The position numbers and the translations under genes were made by a program. A stretch of DNA of 64,000 nucleotides from Haloarcula sp. DT43. Its GTDB lineage: Archaea > Halobacteriota > Halobacteria > Halobacteriales > Haloarculaceae. This document shows, in pieces, positions 1 through 7,986 of this stretch (its first letter is position 1; each line of letters begins with the position of its first letter). Location of the stretch: assembly GCF_037078405.1 (NCBI RefSeq), contig NZ_JAYMGZ010000001.1, forward strand, positions 1,116,001 to 1,180,000, read 5' to 3'. The notes below the pieces were generated by a model. The model was not told the origin of the DNA and did no database searches. It worked only from the letters and a program-made list of their open reading frames with translations.

Positions 1-600
1 TTCGGGGTAAAGTCCCCTATCAAGGTAATCGCGAACGGTGTTGATACGGACCGATTCACGCCCACAGGGCCGACAAGCGACCGGATCAACCACGATGGGC
101 CAGTCGTGTTGTTTGTGGGGAGGCTGGTTGAGGGAAAACGGCCCCAAGATGCGGTGAAAGCAGTGAAACAGCTTCCGGATGGACTGAACGCACAACTGTA
201 CCTGGTCGGTGATGGCCCGATGCGGCCGGAGCTTGTTCAAATGGCGTCGGAGTCGGTGGAGTTTCTCGGACAGGTCTCGTACGACGAGATGCCAAGCATA
301 TATCGCTCTGGCGACGCAATTGTGCTGCCGAGTCGGGCCGAAGGATTACCCCGAACCGTCCTGGAGGCGTTCGCATCGGGTGTTCCAGTTGTATCTAGCC
401 ATTTAGAACACACCGCATCGATTGTCGAGCAGGCCGGTGAAACCGTAGATATCGGTGATGTCGAGGGATACCGAGAAGCGCTGAAACGCGTGCTCAATAC
501 CTCAAATTCGGGGGCAGCCGGTCGAGAAATCGCCGCTGATGGGTTCCGTTGGGAAACCACCGTCAAACAAACTACCAGAGCACTTCGGGAACTACTGTAA
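1..600 (+). CDS. GT4 family glycosyltransferase, C-terminal part (cut by window edge)
   Basis: This is the C-terminal half of a retaining GT-B glycosyltransferase that transfers sugar from an activated donor during surface glycan assembly. The frame is open from base 1, so the N-terminal domain lies outside the window. Visible are the inter-domain motif 'VIANGVDTDRFTP', the start of the donor domain 'VVLFVGRLVEGKRPQDAVKA', 'LYLVGDGPM', and the GT4 nucleotide-sugar motif 'LPSRAEGLPRTVLEAFASG' with its E-x7-E pair. The C-terminus overlaps the convergent sulfatase-like gene by 9 bp. It belongs to the AT-richer glycan island running to about 13.9 kb. The acceptor and sugar cannot be read from sequence. 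The family call is secure. Confidence 0.9.
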   Translation, partial: FGVKSPIKVIANGVDTDRFTPTGPTSDRINHDGPVVLFVGRLVEGKRPQDAVKAVKQLPDGLNAQLYLVGDGPMRPELVQMASESVEFLGQVSYDEMPSIYRSGDAIVLPSRAEGLPRTVLEAFASGVPVVSSHLEHTASIVEQAGETVDIGDVEGYREALKRVLNTSNSGAAGREIAADGFRWETTVKQTTRALRELL

Positions 601-2055
601 ATAACCGAGTTCCTCTAGCCGGGACTTCGTACTAGCGCTCATTGAGACATCGGATACGTTTTCGGCATGTTTGAACGAATCGAGCCACGTGTCGAGCTGC
701 TCGTCCAACTCAACGACTTTTTTAGACTCTCTGTCAGCAATATCGTTTGTTTCATCGGAGTCTAACTGGATCTCGTAGAGTTCCCGTGACCCATCAGATC
801 CACGAATGTATTTATATCGATCAGTGCGAATCGTACGGAGGGTTCGATCATATATATGGACCTCTGGGGGGAGTTCGCCGACGCGCTTTTCGAGTGCGGC
901 CATCGATGGTTGGGGAGCAAGGTATTCGGCGACCGCGTGCTCACGCGTCGCCTCGGAATCGGGGTGAAACGAGATTCCCTGAAATTGTTTCCGTGCATCA
1001 AGCGCATCGATATCGAGTACGTCAAGCACGGTAGGAGGGATATCGAGGAGTTGGACGAGGTCGTGGATATCATTGCCCCCGAACGGACCGCCGTGAACAA
1101 TTAGTGGGACATTCAGGAGTGTTTCGTAGAGCGCGTACTGGTGGTCCATCAGATCATGTTCGCCAATATTCTCTCCATGGTCGCTTGTGACAATAAAAAG
1201 TGTATCCTCCCATTTCCCAGCTGTTTTGAACATATCGATAAGGGATTCGATCTTCTCGAAGAGATATGCGATTTCAGCCCTGTATAACGCCCGAAGGATG
1301 ACGAAATCTTCCTCTGACATTTCGACGTCGCCGGCAATATATCTCCACGCATCTTGTGAAACGTCCATCGCTTCGTTGAAGCTTATGCCCTCGGGAAGCT
1401 GTTCCTTTGCGTGTTGCTTGGCAGGGCGATATTCGAGATGGGGTTCGATGTAGTTGATGAAGAGGAAGAACGGCCGTGTGTCGTCTCGTGTCTTGAGCCA
1501 GTCATGAACCCATTTGTTGGTTTGGGCAGCGCCATCGTCCTCATTCTTTCGTAGGAACTGACCGTAGATAGCGTTTGTCAGGTTCGTCACCGGGTTTCCA
1601 TTGAACAATGCTTCGGTAGCTTTTTTAAGTTTGTCGACTCCCTCTTCTTGCCGAGCGATTTTTCCGAGGTCTGTGTTGGACTGGACATACTGCCAAGTCT
1701 TGTAGAACGTTTCGAATCCTCTTTCGAAGCCGAACTCTCCGCTTATCCAGGTGTTGTTGGAGACAGCGACTGTTTCGTAGCCTTGGTTTTGGAGAATTTC
1801 GGAAATTGTGGTAAGATCATCGCTGAGGTGTTTATGACCCGCATGAGCGCCGTGCTTTGATGGTGTCGTCCCAGTGAAAAGCGACGCATGAGATGGTAAC
1901 GTCCACGGTGCTGAGGAGATGGCTCTTCTGTAGGTTGTGGCTGTCGCAAGAGTACTTTCCGACTCTTCTGCAGCCGATTTTGCGTCTAACAGCCCGTAGC
2001 TCTCGTCAACTCGGGCCGTGTCCATTACGATGAGGACCACATTCGTTGCTTTCAT
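592..2055 (-). CDS. sulfatase-like hydrolase (alkaline phosphatase superfamily)
   Basis: This 487-residue protein has the sulfatase fold of the alkaline phosphatase superfamily. The N-terminal strand 'VVLIVMDTARVD' supplies the first metal aspartate (D12). 'SDHGENIGEH' near residue 290 supplies the second metal site, and the C-terminal subdomain carries 'YKYIRG'. The catalytic segment reads 'APWTLPSHASLFTG', so the position of the formylglycine-forming Cys/Ser is Thr52 and the usual Arg is His56. That makes a true formylglycine sulfatase unlikely and suggests phosphoester or phosphoglycerol-type chemistry on a glycan. The protein ends in 'RLEELGYLQ', a tail also found on the small protein at 3908-4123. 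No signal peptide is seen, so it is probably cytoplasmic. ATG start at 2055. Confidence 0.87.
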   Translation of the reverse strand: MKATNVVLIVMDTARVDESYGLLDAKSAAEESESTLATATTYRRAISSAPWTLPSHASLFTGTTPSKHGAHAGHKHLSDDLTTISEILQNQGYETVAVSNNTWISGEFGFERGFETFYKTWQYVQSNTDLGKIARQEEGVDKLKKATEALFNGNPVTNLTNAIYGQFLRKNEDDGAAQTNKWVHDWLKTRDDTRPFFLFINYIEPHLEYRPAKQHAKEQLPEGISFNEAMDVSQDAWRYIAGDVEMSEEDFVILRALYRAEIAYLFEKIESLIDMFKTAGKWEDTLFIVTSDHGENIGEHDLMDHQYALYETLLNVPLIVHGGPFGGNDIHDLVQLLDIPPTVLDVLDIDALDARKQFQGISFHPDSEATREHAVAEYLAPQPSMAALEKRVGELPPEVHIYDRTLRTIRTDRYKYIRGSDGSRELYEIQLDSDETNDIADRESKKVVELDEQLDTWLDSFKHAENVSDVSMSASTKSRLEELGYLQ

Positions 2056-2352
2056 TTATTCACCAGCCAACTATATTTCCTGAAACTCGCTTCTTCTTCA
2101 AGACAACGATAGGTGCCAACGGAGATCCGGCTAATTCGAAATACATCATGTAATCCCATTTTAGATTTCTGTATAATATGCGTTCCGGGCTTCGGCGTTG
2201 AACTCTGTTCGTGAATCATGCTTCTCCTTTAGGATTACTCATAGGACATGGTTTAGATATTTTATCAAGATGGAACAAACTGTGATCCATCAGAATTGGA
2301 CAGTAATTTGTTCACTACACAGTCTGCTACTCTCTGATTTTGACCGTTTTCC

Positions 2353-3903
2353 TCAGATTCTACCAAGCTGTTTTAACGTTAATACCCGGCTTTCGACGTG
2401 TTTCTTTTCGGACTTCTTATGGTCGGTATAGGCCGGCGTTCTGTCAGACGTATCGAGCCCAAGTATTACCGTCCCATCCATGTTCTCTGGGATCGGATAC
2501 CCTAGAAGATGAAGAAGTGTAGGTGCAACATCTGCGATTCCATTCCGTTCGGCTCGCCCATCACTGGTTGCAATGTCTGGTCCGTTAGCAATGAGGATAC
2601 CTTCCCGCTCGTGGACACCCGAGTTTGGCATCGGACCAGTCTTCCGGGTGAAAATCTGGGTTCCCAAATTACCAGAACAGTAGAACCCAGTAGTCGTTTC
2701 TAGCACAAGGTCTGGTGCTTGTTCGATATATGGGCCATGGTAGATATCGTCTCGCTGATAAACATTTTTGAACACGTTTTTCCCAGTCTTGGGATCTGTT
2801 ACGTCAAGAAACATTTCTGTGAGTTCGTCACAGATTTGGTCATAGGCTGCTTGACTGACCTGCCCGTACTTCTCGCGACCAACCAAGTTGAGGTAGATAT
2901 TCGGCATCACACCGAAACTATAGGCTGAAGTCTCTGTCCAGTTGATAGCATCCATAATCCTGTCGTTCCGGGGCATTTGGTCCTTTGCTGCCGACTTGAC
3001 ACTGCTAGGAATAAGAAATTCTAATGTGTCTGCGCTGATGTGGTTTTTGAGAAAGTCGTACGCATCGGTCAACACTGCCGTCGATGTGCCGACATCGTAT
3101 TCTAGATACCCCTTCTGATTGAGTAACGCGTTAATATTCAACTCAGTATGGCACGGCTTGAATCCGTGGTCACTTGCAATTACGACATTGACGCGCTCGT
3201 CGAAGCATGCGAGAATATTTTCTAACGCTTCGTCAAAACGCTTGTATGCGTCCAGAATCGCTGCTCCAAATGACGAATCCTCATGAGCGGGATGCGACTC
3301 ATGCATATACGCCCAGAAGTGGTGCTGGATATGATCAATTGCATTGAACATTAAGAAGTACAGAGGAATATCGAACGTTGAGATGAGGTGTTTGAAGAAC
3401 TCCTCTCGTGCAGCGATACGCTTCATGACACCGTCGACGATATCTGCAGTGTCGTCTTGCCAGTTTATCCTATAGTCGTAGTAGTCCGGAATTATCTCTT
3501 TGAGCGATATTGGAGATACGATCTGGTCCTCGTTGATTCGAGCGAGACTACCCTGCACGAAGAATCCGTCCGTATTGTGATACGGAATCAGTGGTACCGA
3601 GCCAAGTCCGATGGGTTCGTCCATATGCTCCCAAAAAAAATCGAATCCTTTTTTTCGAGCATCGTTAATGTAGAAGTTCAGGGTCTCCGGAAAACGACCC
3701 ATGAAATCGAACATCCCGTATTTTGCTGGGTTCTGTCCAGTCGCAAATGATGGCCAGGCCACCGAGGTGGTTGGTGGCTGTGTACTATCGAGAATTGAGT
3801 GGTACCCATCGGCCATTAATCGATCCAGCGTTGGGAGGTCTTCCCGATAATTATCAATTATCCTATATGTACCTCCATCTAAACCTATGATCGCCGTTTT
3901 CAT
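2353..3903 (-). CDS. alkaline phosphatase superfamily phosphodiesterase (type I NPP-like)
   Basis: This 516-residue protein resembles type I phosphodiesterase / nucleotide pyrophosphatase proteins. Metal ligands appear in 'AIIGLDGGTYRIID' (D9) and 'VVIASDHGFKPCHTELN'. The nucleophile region is 'PPTTSVAWPSFATGQNP' (about residues 43-59), with Thr/Ser as nucleophile. Members of this family in archaeal glycan clusters are thought to cleave phosphodiester or pyrophosphate bonds of nucleotide sugars or lipid carriers, but the substrate here is unknown. The start lies 4 nt downstream of the stop of the ribbon-helix-helix gene (3908-4123), so the two form an operon transcribed away from the decayed transposase. 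The gene is AT-rich compared with the chromosome to the right. No signal peptide is visible. Confidence 0.85.
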   Translation of the reverse strand: MKTAIIGLDGGTYRIIDNYREDLPTLDRLMADGYHSILDSTQPPTTSVAWPSFATGQNPAKYGMFDFMGRFPETLNFYINDARKKGFDFFWEHMDEPIGLGSVPLIPYHNTDGFFVQGSLARINEDQIVSPISLKEIIPDYYDYRINWQDDTADIVDGVMKRIAAREEFFKHLISTFDIPLYFLMFNAIDHIQHHFWAYMHESHPAHEDSSFGAAILDAYKRFDEALENILACFDERVNVVIASDHGFKPCHTELNINALLNQKGYLEYDVGTSTAVLTDAYDFLKNHISADTLEFLIPSSVKSAAKDQMPRNDRIMDAINWTETSAYSFGVMPNIYLNLVGREKYGQVSQAAYDQICDELTEMFLDVTDPKTGKNVFKNVYQRDDIYHGPYIEQAPDLVLETTTGFYCSGNLGTQIFTRKTGPMPNSGVHEREGILIANGPDIATSDGRAERNGIADVAPTLLHLLGYPIPENMDGTVILGLDTSDRTPAYTDHKKSEKKHVESRVLTLKQLGRI

Positions 3904-3907
3904 AGTT

Positions 3908-4123
3908 CTATTCCAAATATCCTAAAGACTCCAAGTTTTCACGGGCCCTGCTTTCATCCACCGAATGTCTCTCGGACACTGAATCCTCAATTTCTGGGTG
4001 TTCTTTGGTAACCTCACTGAGAACGAAGGTGACATACGCTTCAATAGAATCGAATTTGGACCGACTGACACGCTCTTTGAGACGACTGGCAAGTTCGTCC
4101 GAGATTTCGATAACTTGGGCCAT
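3908..4123 (-). CDS. small ribbon-helix-helix-like protein with C-terminal LGYL tail
   Basis: This 71-residue protein begins 'MAQVIEISDELASRLKERV', a typical ribbon-helix-helix strand plus first helix, followed by a second helix around 'FDSIEAYVTFVLSEV'. An acidic linker leads to the C-terminus 'RENLESLGYLE'. The start at 4123 was chosen over the longer frame because a TATA-like box (4147-4155) lies 28 nt upstream, as expected for a leaderless transcript, and because the ribbon strand then begins the protein. It is cotranscribed with the phosphodiesterase 4 nt downstream. It could be an autoregulator or, because the terminal motif matches that of the sulfatase-like enzyme at 592-2055, a partner protein for these enzymes. 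Function is not established. Confidence 0.75.
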   Translation of the reverse strand: MAQVIEISDELASRLKERVSRSKFDSIEAYVTFVLSEVTKEHPEIEDSVSERHSVDESRARENLESLGYLE

Positions 4124-4146
4124 ATGTCTAAATATTCCTCTTTCAT

Positions 4147-4155
4147 GTAATAAAG
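4147..4155 (-). promoter_or_regulatory. TATA box for the RHH-phosphodiesterase operon
   Basis: Minus-strand 'ctttattac' is centred 28 nt upstream of the ATG at 4123, the spacing expected for a leaderless haloarchaeal promoter. It supports the short start of the RHH gene. Confidence 0.5.
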
Positions 4156-4284
4156 TCGTCGGATAAGTCATTTGTAATTTCCAAAGAAATATTAGGGAAA
4201 TGATGGTGGTGCAAGCTAAATGTGAGTTTGTTATGGATGCTTCGTGTGTTAACATTGTCTATATAATACCACATGACTGTATTC

Positions 4285-4850
4285 ATATAAATTCGGTAGC
4301 AACCGGCTCAGTAGTATTTAGAGCGAAGCATTGTGCTAACGAGCAAAACTCTGGAGTCAGCGTTCGTCGATTGAATCCTCGGAAAATCCGTTCGACAGAG
4401 TTCCGATTTCCGTAGCGACACATTTGAAATCGGGGCCCTGCTCATTGAAGCGCAGGTTGGAGATGCTGAGCACTATCAATCAGAAAAGCAGTAGTTTCAA
4501 CATCGTGTTTGTGCTGGAGTTCGTGCAGGAAAATTTTCGTGAGAGCAGTCGTAGTTGTCGGAAACACCGGATGTGAAGCAGCTCAACTGCAGATCAGTGC
4601 GGCGTACAGCTAGAATAGCTCGTCGTCGCTCTGAATCACTATTTCGTCGAGTGCGATTTGATTCGGTCCTTTCCCGGATTTGGCTGTAGATCGGCTTTCT
4701 GAACCTAATCGTGGATGGCTTTTCGACTGTGTCGGATTCGACGGTATTCGACATTGACAGCCTCGCAACGTGTGATTGAATACCTAACGTCATCGATGGC
4801 TCGGGTGTCCGCTCGCGCTCCACAAAATCCAAATCAAAGCCATTAGAGTT
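4285..4850 (-). pseudogene. decayed IS6-type transposase
   Basis: Reading the minus strand in several frames gives a clear broken transposase of the haloarchaeal IS6 type. The pieces, in order from 4850 to 4285, are 'FDLDFVERERTPEPSMTLGI' and then, after a shift, 'IRHSRKAIHD' stop 'VQKADLQPNPGK'. After another shift come 'GPNQIALDEIVIQSDDELF' stop 'LYAAL', then 'TKIFLHELQHKHDVETTAF', 'LIDSAQHLQPALQ' stop, and 'RYGNRNSVERIF'. The three DDE residues are all recognisable: D in 'ALDE', D in 'LIDS', E in 'SVERIF'. At least two frameshifts and three in-frame stops show it is dead. I could not find its inverted repeats. It is much older than the intact element at 7995-8737 and belongs to a different IS6 subgroup, judging by the different motifs. 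Confidence 0.85.
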
Positions 4851-4951
4851 ATAATTATTAAATTTTGGCTCGGAAATATTCTTACTGAGACAGCCGCTAC
4901 CTCTATTACACTGAATTTAAGTACTCCGTCCATAGAGAGATAACCAAAGAA

Positions 4952-6202
4952 ATGTTTGATTCTCGAAGGAAGTCAATCTACCTAATCGCTATCGTGACTA
5001 TTGCTGCAATATTAGATTTCATATATGTCTTCCCAAGAATGAGCTTATCTAAGGTGCTAATGCCGTTTGCATTAGTTGGCATCGGGTCCGGATTTATTCT
5101 TCGGAATATGAACAAAAGAAAGATTATGTACTCATTCCCAAGATGGATCACTAACATTGGGTTCTTATGGATTACATTTTACCTGTATTTGGTTCTACGT
5201 TGGGCAGTTTTACCGACCAGTAGGGGGTTCTCTATCCTTCAGAGCTATATCTTCATCCCTATTTTTGCAGCAACACTCATAATACTTTTGAGAGACCATG
5301 AAGATTTTAATAGGGTAGTACATTATGTACTCATTGCGATAGTCGCCTTGGCAATTTTATCAGTGCTTGATGTTTTATTCGGTGCCCAGCGTGCAGATCC
5401 ACTTGGTCTAAACCCAAACAATCTTGGGTTACGCTTTGTTGTCGGCCTTTTCTTAAGTGGTGTCTTGATTGAACAAACAGAGACCCGTGTACGGACTGGG
5501 TCATATGTCATCTGTATACTTATACTACTCCTTGGTCTGGGAGCAACAGGCTCACGTGAGGCATATATTTCATTTGTTTCAGCTCTAATATTCTACATAG
5601 TGGTCAACTACAATAATATTTCTCTGCGATACATACTTTCAAGGACGCTGGTTCCGGTTTTGGTGGCACTTGCCGGTATCATTATAATCGAACCGAATCT
5701 TGTCACCGGATCCTTTGGCCGGGTCAAAGCTCTAGTAACGTTCATCGCTAATCCGGATGCGCCTGTCGGCGCGGGTTCAAGATCTCTTAGTATTAGATAT
5801 TCATTGCTAAAAACATCTATTGAAATGATACAAGAAAAGCCACTTTTTGGCTTTGGGTTAGGGACATTTCAAGAATATACTTCAACATTAAATCGGTTTA
5901 ACCAGCCACGAGGTGCGCACAGCACATATTTGTATGTAGGCTCTCAGACAGGTTTGATTGGGCTCTTATTACTTATAGCGGTGTTTACTTCTATGCTTAA
6001 TACTATACGCCGAGGTATTTTTTTGGAATCTAGCAACATCTTGGGGGAGAAAAAGAGGATGTCATTACTTGGTAGTATCGTAATTGCCGGTTTTGTTAAT
6101 GCTATTGCGGCAGATGTCGTTCGATGGAAGATATTTTGGATTGGTATCGCATTAGCGCTCGCACATTACAAAATAATCGAAAAGAATAAAAGCAATTCAT
6201 GA
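4952..6202 (+). CDS. O-antigen ligase/polymerase-like membrane protein
   Basis: This 416-residue integral membrane protein has about ten or more hydrophobic segments. The Wzy_C-type signature lies late in the protein: 'SIRYSLLKTSIEMIQEKPLF' followed by 'GFGLGTFQEY', with 'RGAHSTYLYVGSQTGLIGL' in the large extracytoplasmic loop, including the conserved His. Proteins of this family polymerise or ligate lipid-linked oligosaccharides on the outer face of the membrane. Here it would act after the flippase encoded at 8993-10456. Codon use is strikingly AT-rich (many ata, tta, aga), unlike the core genome, which suggests transfer. Whether it is a polymerase or a ligase cannot be decided from sequence. 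Confidence 0.82.
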   Translation: MFDSRRKSIYLIAIVTIAAILDFIYVFPRMSLSKVLMPFALVGIGSGFILRNMNKRKIMYSFPRWITNIGFLWITFYLYLVLRWAVLPTSRGFSILQSYIFIPIFAATLIILLRDHEDFNRVVHYVLIAIVALAILSVLDVLFGAQRADPLGLNPNNLGLRFVVGLFLSGVLIEQTETRVRTGSYVICILILLLGLGATGSREAYISFVSALIFYIVVNYNNISLRYILSRTLVPVLVALAGIIIIEPNLVTGSFGRVKALVTFIANPDAPVGAGSRSLSIRYSLLKTSIEMIQEKPLFGFGLGTFQEYTSTLNRFNQPRGAHSTYLYVGSQTGLIGLLLLIAVFTSMLNTIRRGIFLESSNILGEKKRMSLLGSIVIAGFVNAIAADVVRWKIFWIGIALALAHYKIIEKNKSNS

Positions 6203-6438
6203 CCTCGATGAGAGTACTGTATATTCATCCATTTCACATCCTCAGGTCGATTATTGGCACTGTCTATGAGTCCTGTCAGAGAATTTTAGCTTATGTTCTG
6301 GATGTATCGTGGTTATTGACCCTGAGATCTAATCCAAATCGTATACCTCTTTTATTTGGGCTTGTTTTCCACTTCAATTATGAGAACCTCCTCATTCTCG
6401 TAGATCACTTCATAACTCTTTGTCTGGTCAAAGGTTGA
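6199..6438 (+). pseudogene. possible truncated ORF after the ligase-like gene
   Basis: A 79-codon frame begins in a 4-bp ATGA overlap with the ligase-like gene and reads 'MTSMRVLYIHPFHILRSI', which superficially resembles the start of a GT4 glycosyltransferase. No glycosyltransferase motif follows, and the last 29 codons lie antisense to the end of the gene at 6352-7935. It may be the remnant of a deleted downstream gene or chance. Confidence 0.2.
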
Positions 6439-7935
6439 AGCAATCATTTCAGGGGCCGCTCTTCGTTGCCCTCCACCCGGAATTTGAATTGTATCCTTGC
6501 GGAAATAGATATGAGTTGGATTTAGTTGATATTTTTTAAGTACCGCGGTAAAACACTCCGGCGAGAGGCATTCTGATATAGCTTTTTGCTCGGCTAAGTT
6601 TTCATGGAACTTGCCCTCCCATTCTGCCCCCCATGACCCACTAAGTCGCGTTCGTTTCGCGAACATTGGAAACATCTCTGCTCTATTCCCAGATACGATA
6701 AATCGTGCATCACTCTTAGTCTCAGACTGGACCCAGTCAGTTGCTTCTTGATCGTCCCCATCGTATACAGATTCTAGAGTTGGCTGATGCGTGATTCCGC
6801 CTGTAACCGGCACGGCAAGTAGGCAAACAATGCTGCCCACAGTTATTACAGTCCGAATCTGTCTCGATATATTTGGTTTTAAAAAATGGGCTATCCCGAC
6901 ACTTGGAAGACGAGCAATAAGAGGTGCAACAAGAATGACAGCCGCAAGAAGACTAAACCGTTGCCGTGACACTGTGAACCCGATAAGGCAGGGCCATAGG
7001 ACTGCAAACCAATCGTGCCGGTACGCTGCGTACAATGCTCCGATTAGTACCAGACTGTACGAAAATTTTGGGCTAACAACTGCTGTTTCGATTCTATAAT
7101 ATTGAAGTGGATTGATGAAGCTCTGGATAGCTCCGCCGTGTGTCTCTGCAGCGTATAAAAACACCTCAGACCCGTGGACAACCGTTACGAAAAGCACCCA
7201 AGGACAAATAAGGGCTGTGGAGACAGCAGCTATCGAAGCTGTAGACCGAATTGTAGTCCGATTTATGGGTTGAGCGGAAACAAGCAGCACCAAGCTGGCA
7301 GCAGTAAAAACTGCATAAATCGGGTGAGTGAGTGCAGTGGCCGACGCAAGCACAGATGCCGACCATTTTGACCAAGAAGCGCCTGTACGAAAATGATGTG
7401 CTGTAACACCGAGAGTTCCGACTGAATAAAAATATGCTTGCGCTCGCACAATGCCTCCTGCTCTAAGATGGTACCATGCAGTCGCAGGCAGTACACCGAT
7501 GAGAATACCGACAACGGCTGCCTGAATTTCTGACTGTGACCGTTGAAACTCGAACCATGAAGCCGCGGCAGCTGTGCTAACCACGAATACTGGCGGTATG
7601 ACTCTCGTAATTGTAAGCGCATCTATGCCCAATGAGAGGGGAATCGCAAGTACATACATACCGAGGGGTGGATAGGCGAAGGGCAACCCGTCAGGGGAAA
7701 TGAGAGGGATAGAATAGGGGAGGACAAACATGTTTGAACGGATTGCATCCGCTCCGAGAAGGTACATTCCAGCAACGCTGTGTGGGTCAGAATGAATTGA
7801 TCGCTTCGCCAGAGATGTTGTCAAAGATATTACGAACCCAGGAAAAAGATACCAGTGCTCCTTTATCGCCGCAAATATTGCCAGATGCCGATTGAAATTA
7901 GAAATAATTCTCTTCACAATTCCTATTGCACTCAT
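6352..7935 (-). CDS. GT-C type membrane glycosyltransferase (GT39/ArnT-like)
   Basis: This 527-residue protein has a long N-terminal block of about ten transmembrane segments (to about residue 390) and a soluble C-terminal domain. The first outer loop has 'SPDGLPFAYPPLGMYVLAIP', of the kind seen in polyprenyl-phosphate sugar transferases of the GT-C fold. Such enzymes take sugar from a dolichyl-phosphate carrier and add it on the outer membrane face. The ATG at 7935 was chosen over the GTG at 7941 because a TATA-like element (7956-7965) lies 25 nt upstream. The IS6-type element is inserted about 60 bp upstream of the start, just behind the promoter. The gene converges with the ligase-like gene. 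Sugar and acceptor are unknown. Confidence 0.72.
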   Translation of the reverse strand: MSAIGIVKRIISNFNRHLAIFAAIKEHWYLFPGFVISLTTSLAKRSIHSDPHSVAGMYLLGADAIRSNMFVLPYSIPLISPDGLPFAYPPLGMYVLAIPLSLGIDALTITRVIPPVFVVSTAAAASWFEFQRSQSEIQAAVVGILIGVLPATAWYHLRAGGIVRAQAYFYSVGTLGVTAHHFRTGASWSKWSASVLASATALTHPIYAVFTAASLVLLVSAQPINRTTIRSTASIAAVSTALICPWVLFVTVVHGSEVFLYAAETHGGAIQSFINPLQYYRIETAVVSPKFSYSLVLIGALYAAYRHDWFAVLWPCLIGFTVSRQRFSLLAAVILVAPLIARLPSVGIAHFLKPNISRQIRTVITVGSIVCLLAVPVTGGITHQPTLESVYDGDDQEATDWVQSETKSDARFIVSGNRAEMFPMFAKRTRLSGSWGAEWEGKFHENLAEQKAISECLSPECFTAVLKKYQLNPTHIYFRKDTIQIPGGGQRRAAPEMIASTFDQTKSYEVIYENEEVLIIEVENKPK

Positions 7936-7955
7936 TATCACGATTACTGTACTCT

Positions 7956-7965
7956 AATTTAAAAC
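7956..7965 (-). promoter_or_regulatory. TATA-like element of the GT-C gene
   Basis: The AT-rich stretch 'aatttaaaac' (plus strand) is centred 25 nt upstream of the ATG at 7935. The IS6 element begins about 30 bp further upstream, so the core promoter is intact but any upstream control region has been displaced. Confidence 0.4.
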
Positions 7966-7986
7966 AGTTCGTGGAGTGAGACGTGA

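Noticed and set aside
2056-2352. A 77-codon plus-strand frame at 2198-2431 between the sulfatase-like and phosphodiesterase genes
   Set aside because: It has no recognisable motif, it overlaps the end of the phosphodiesterase gene, and no promoter or conserved start is visible. I see nothing else in this gap.
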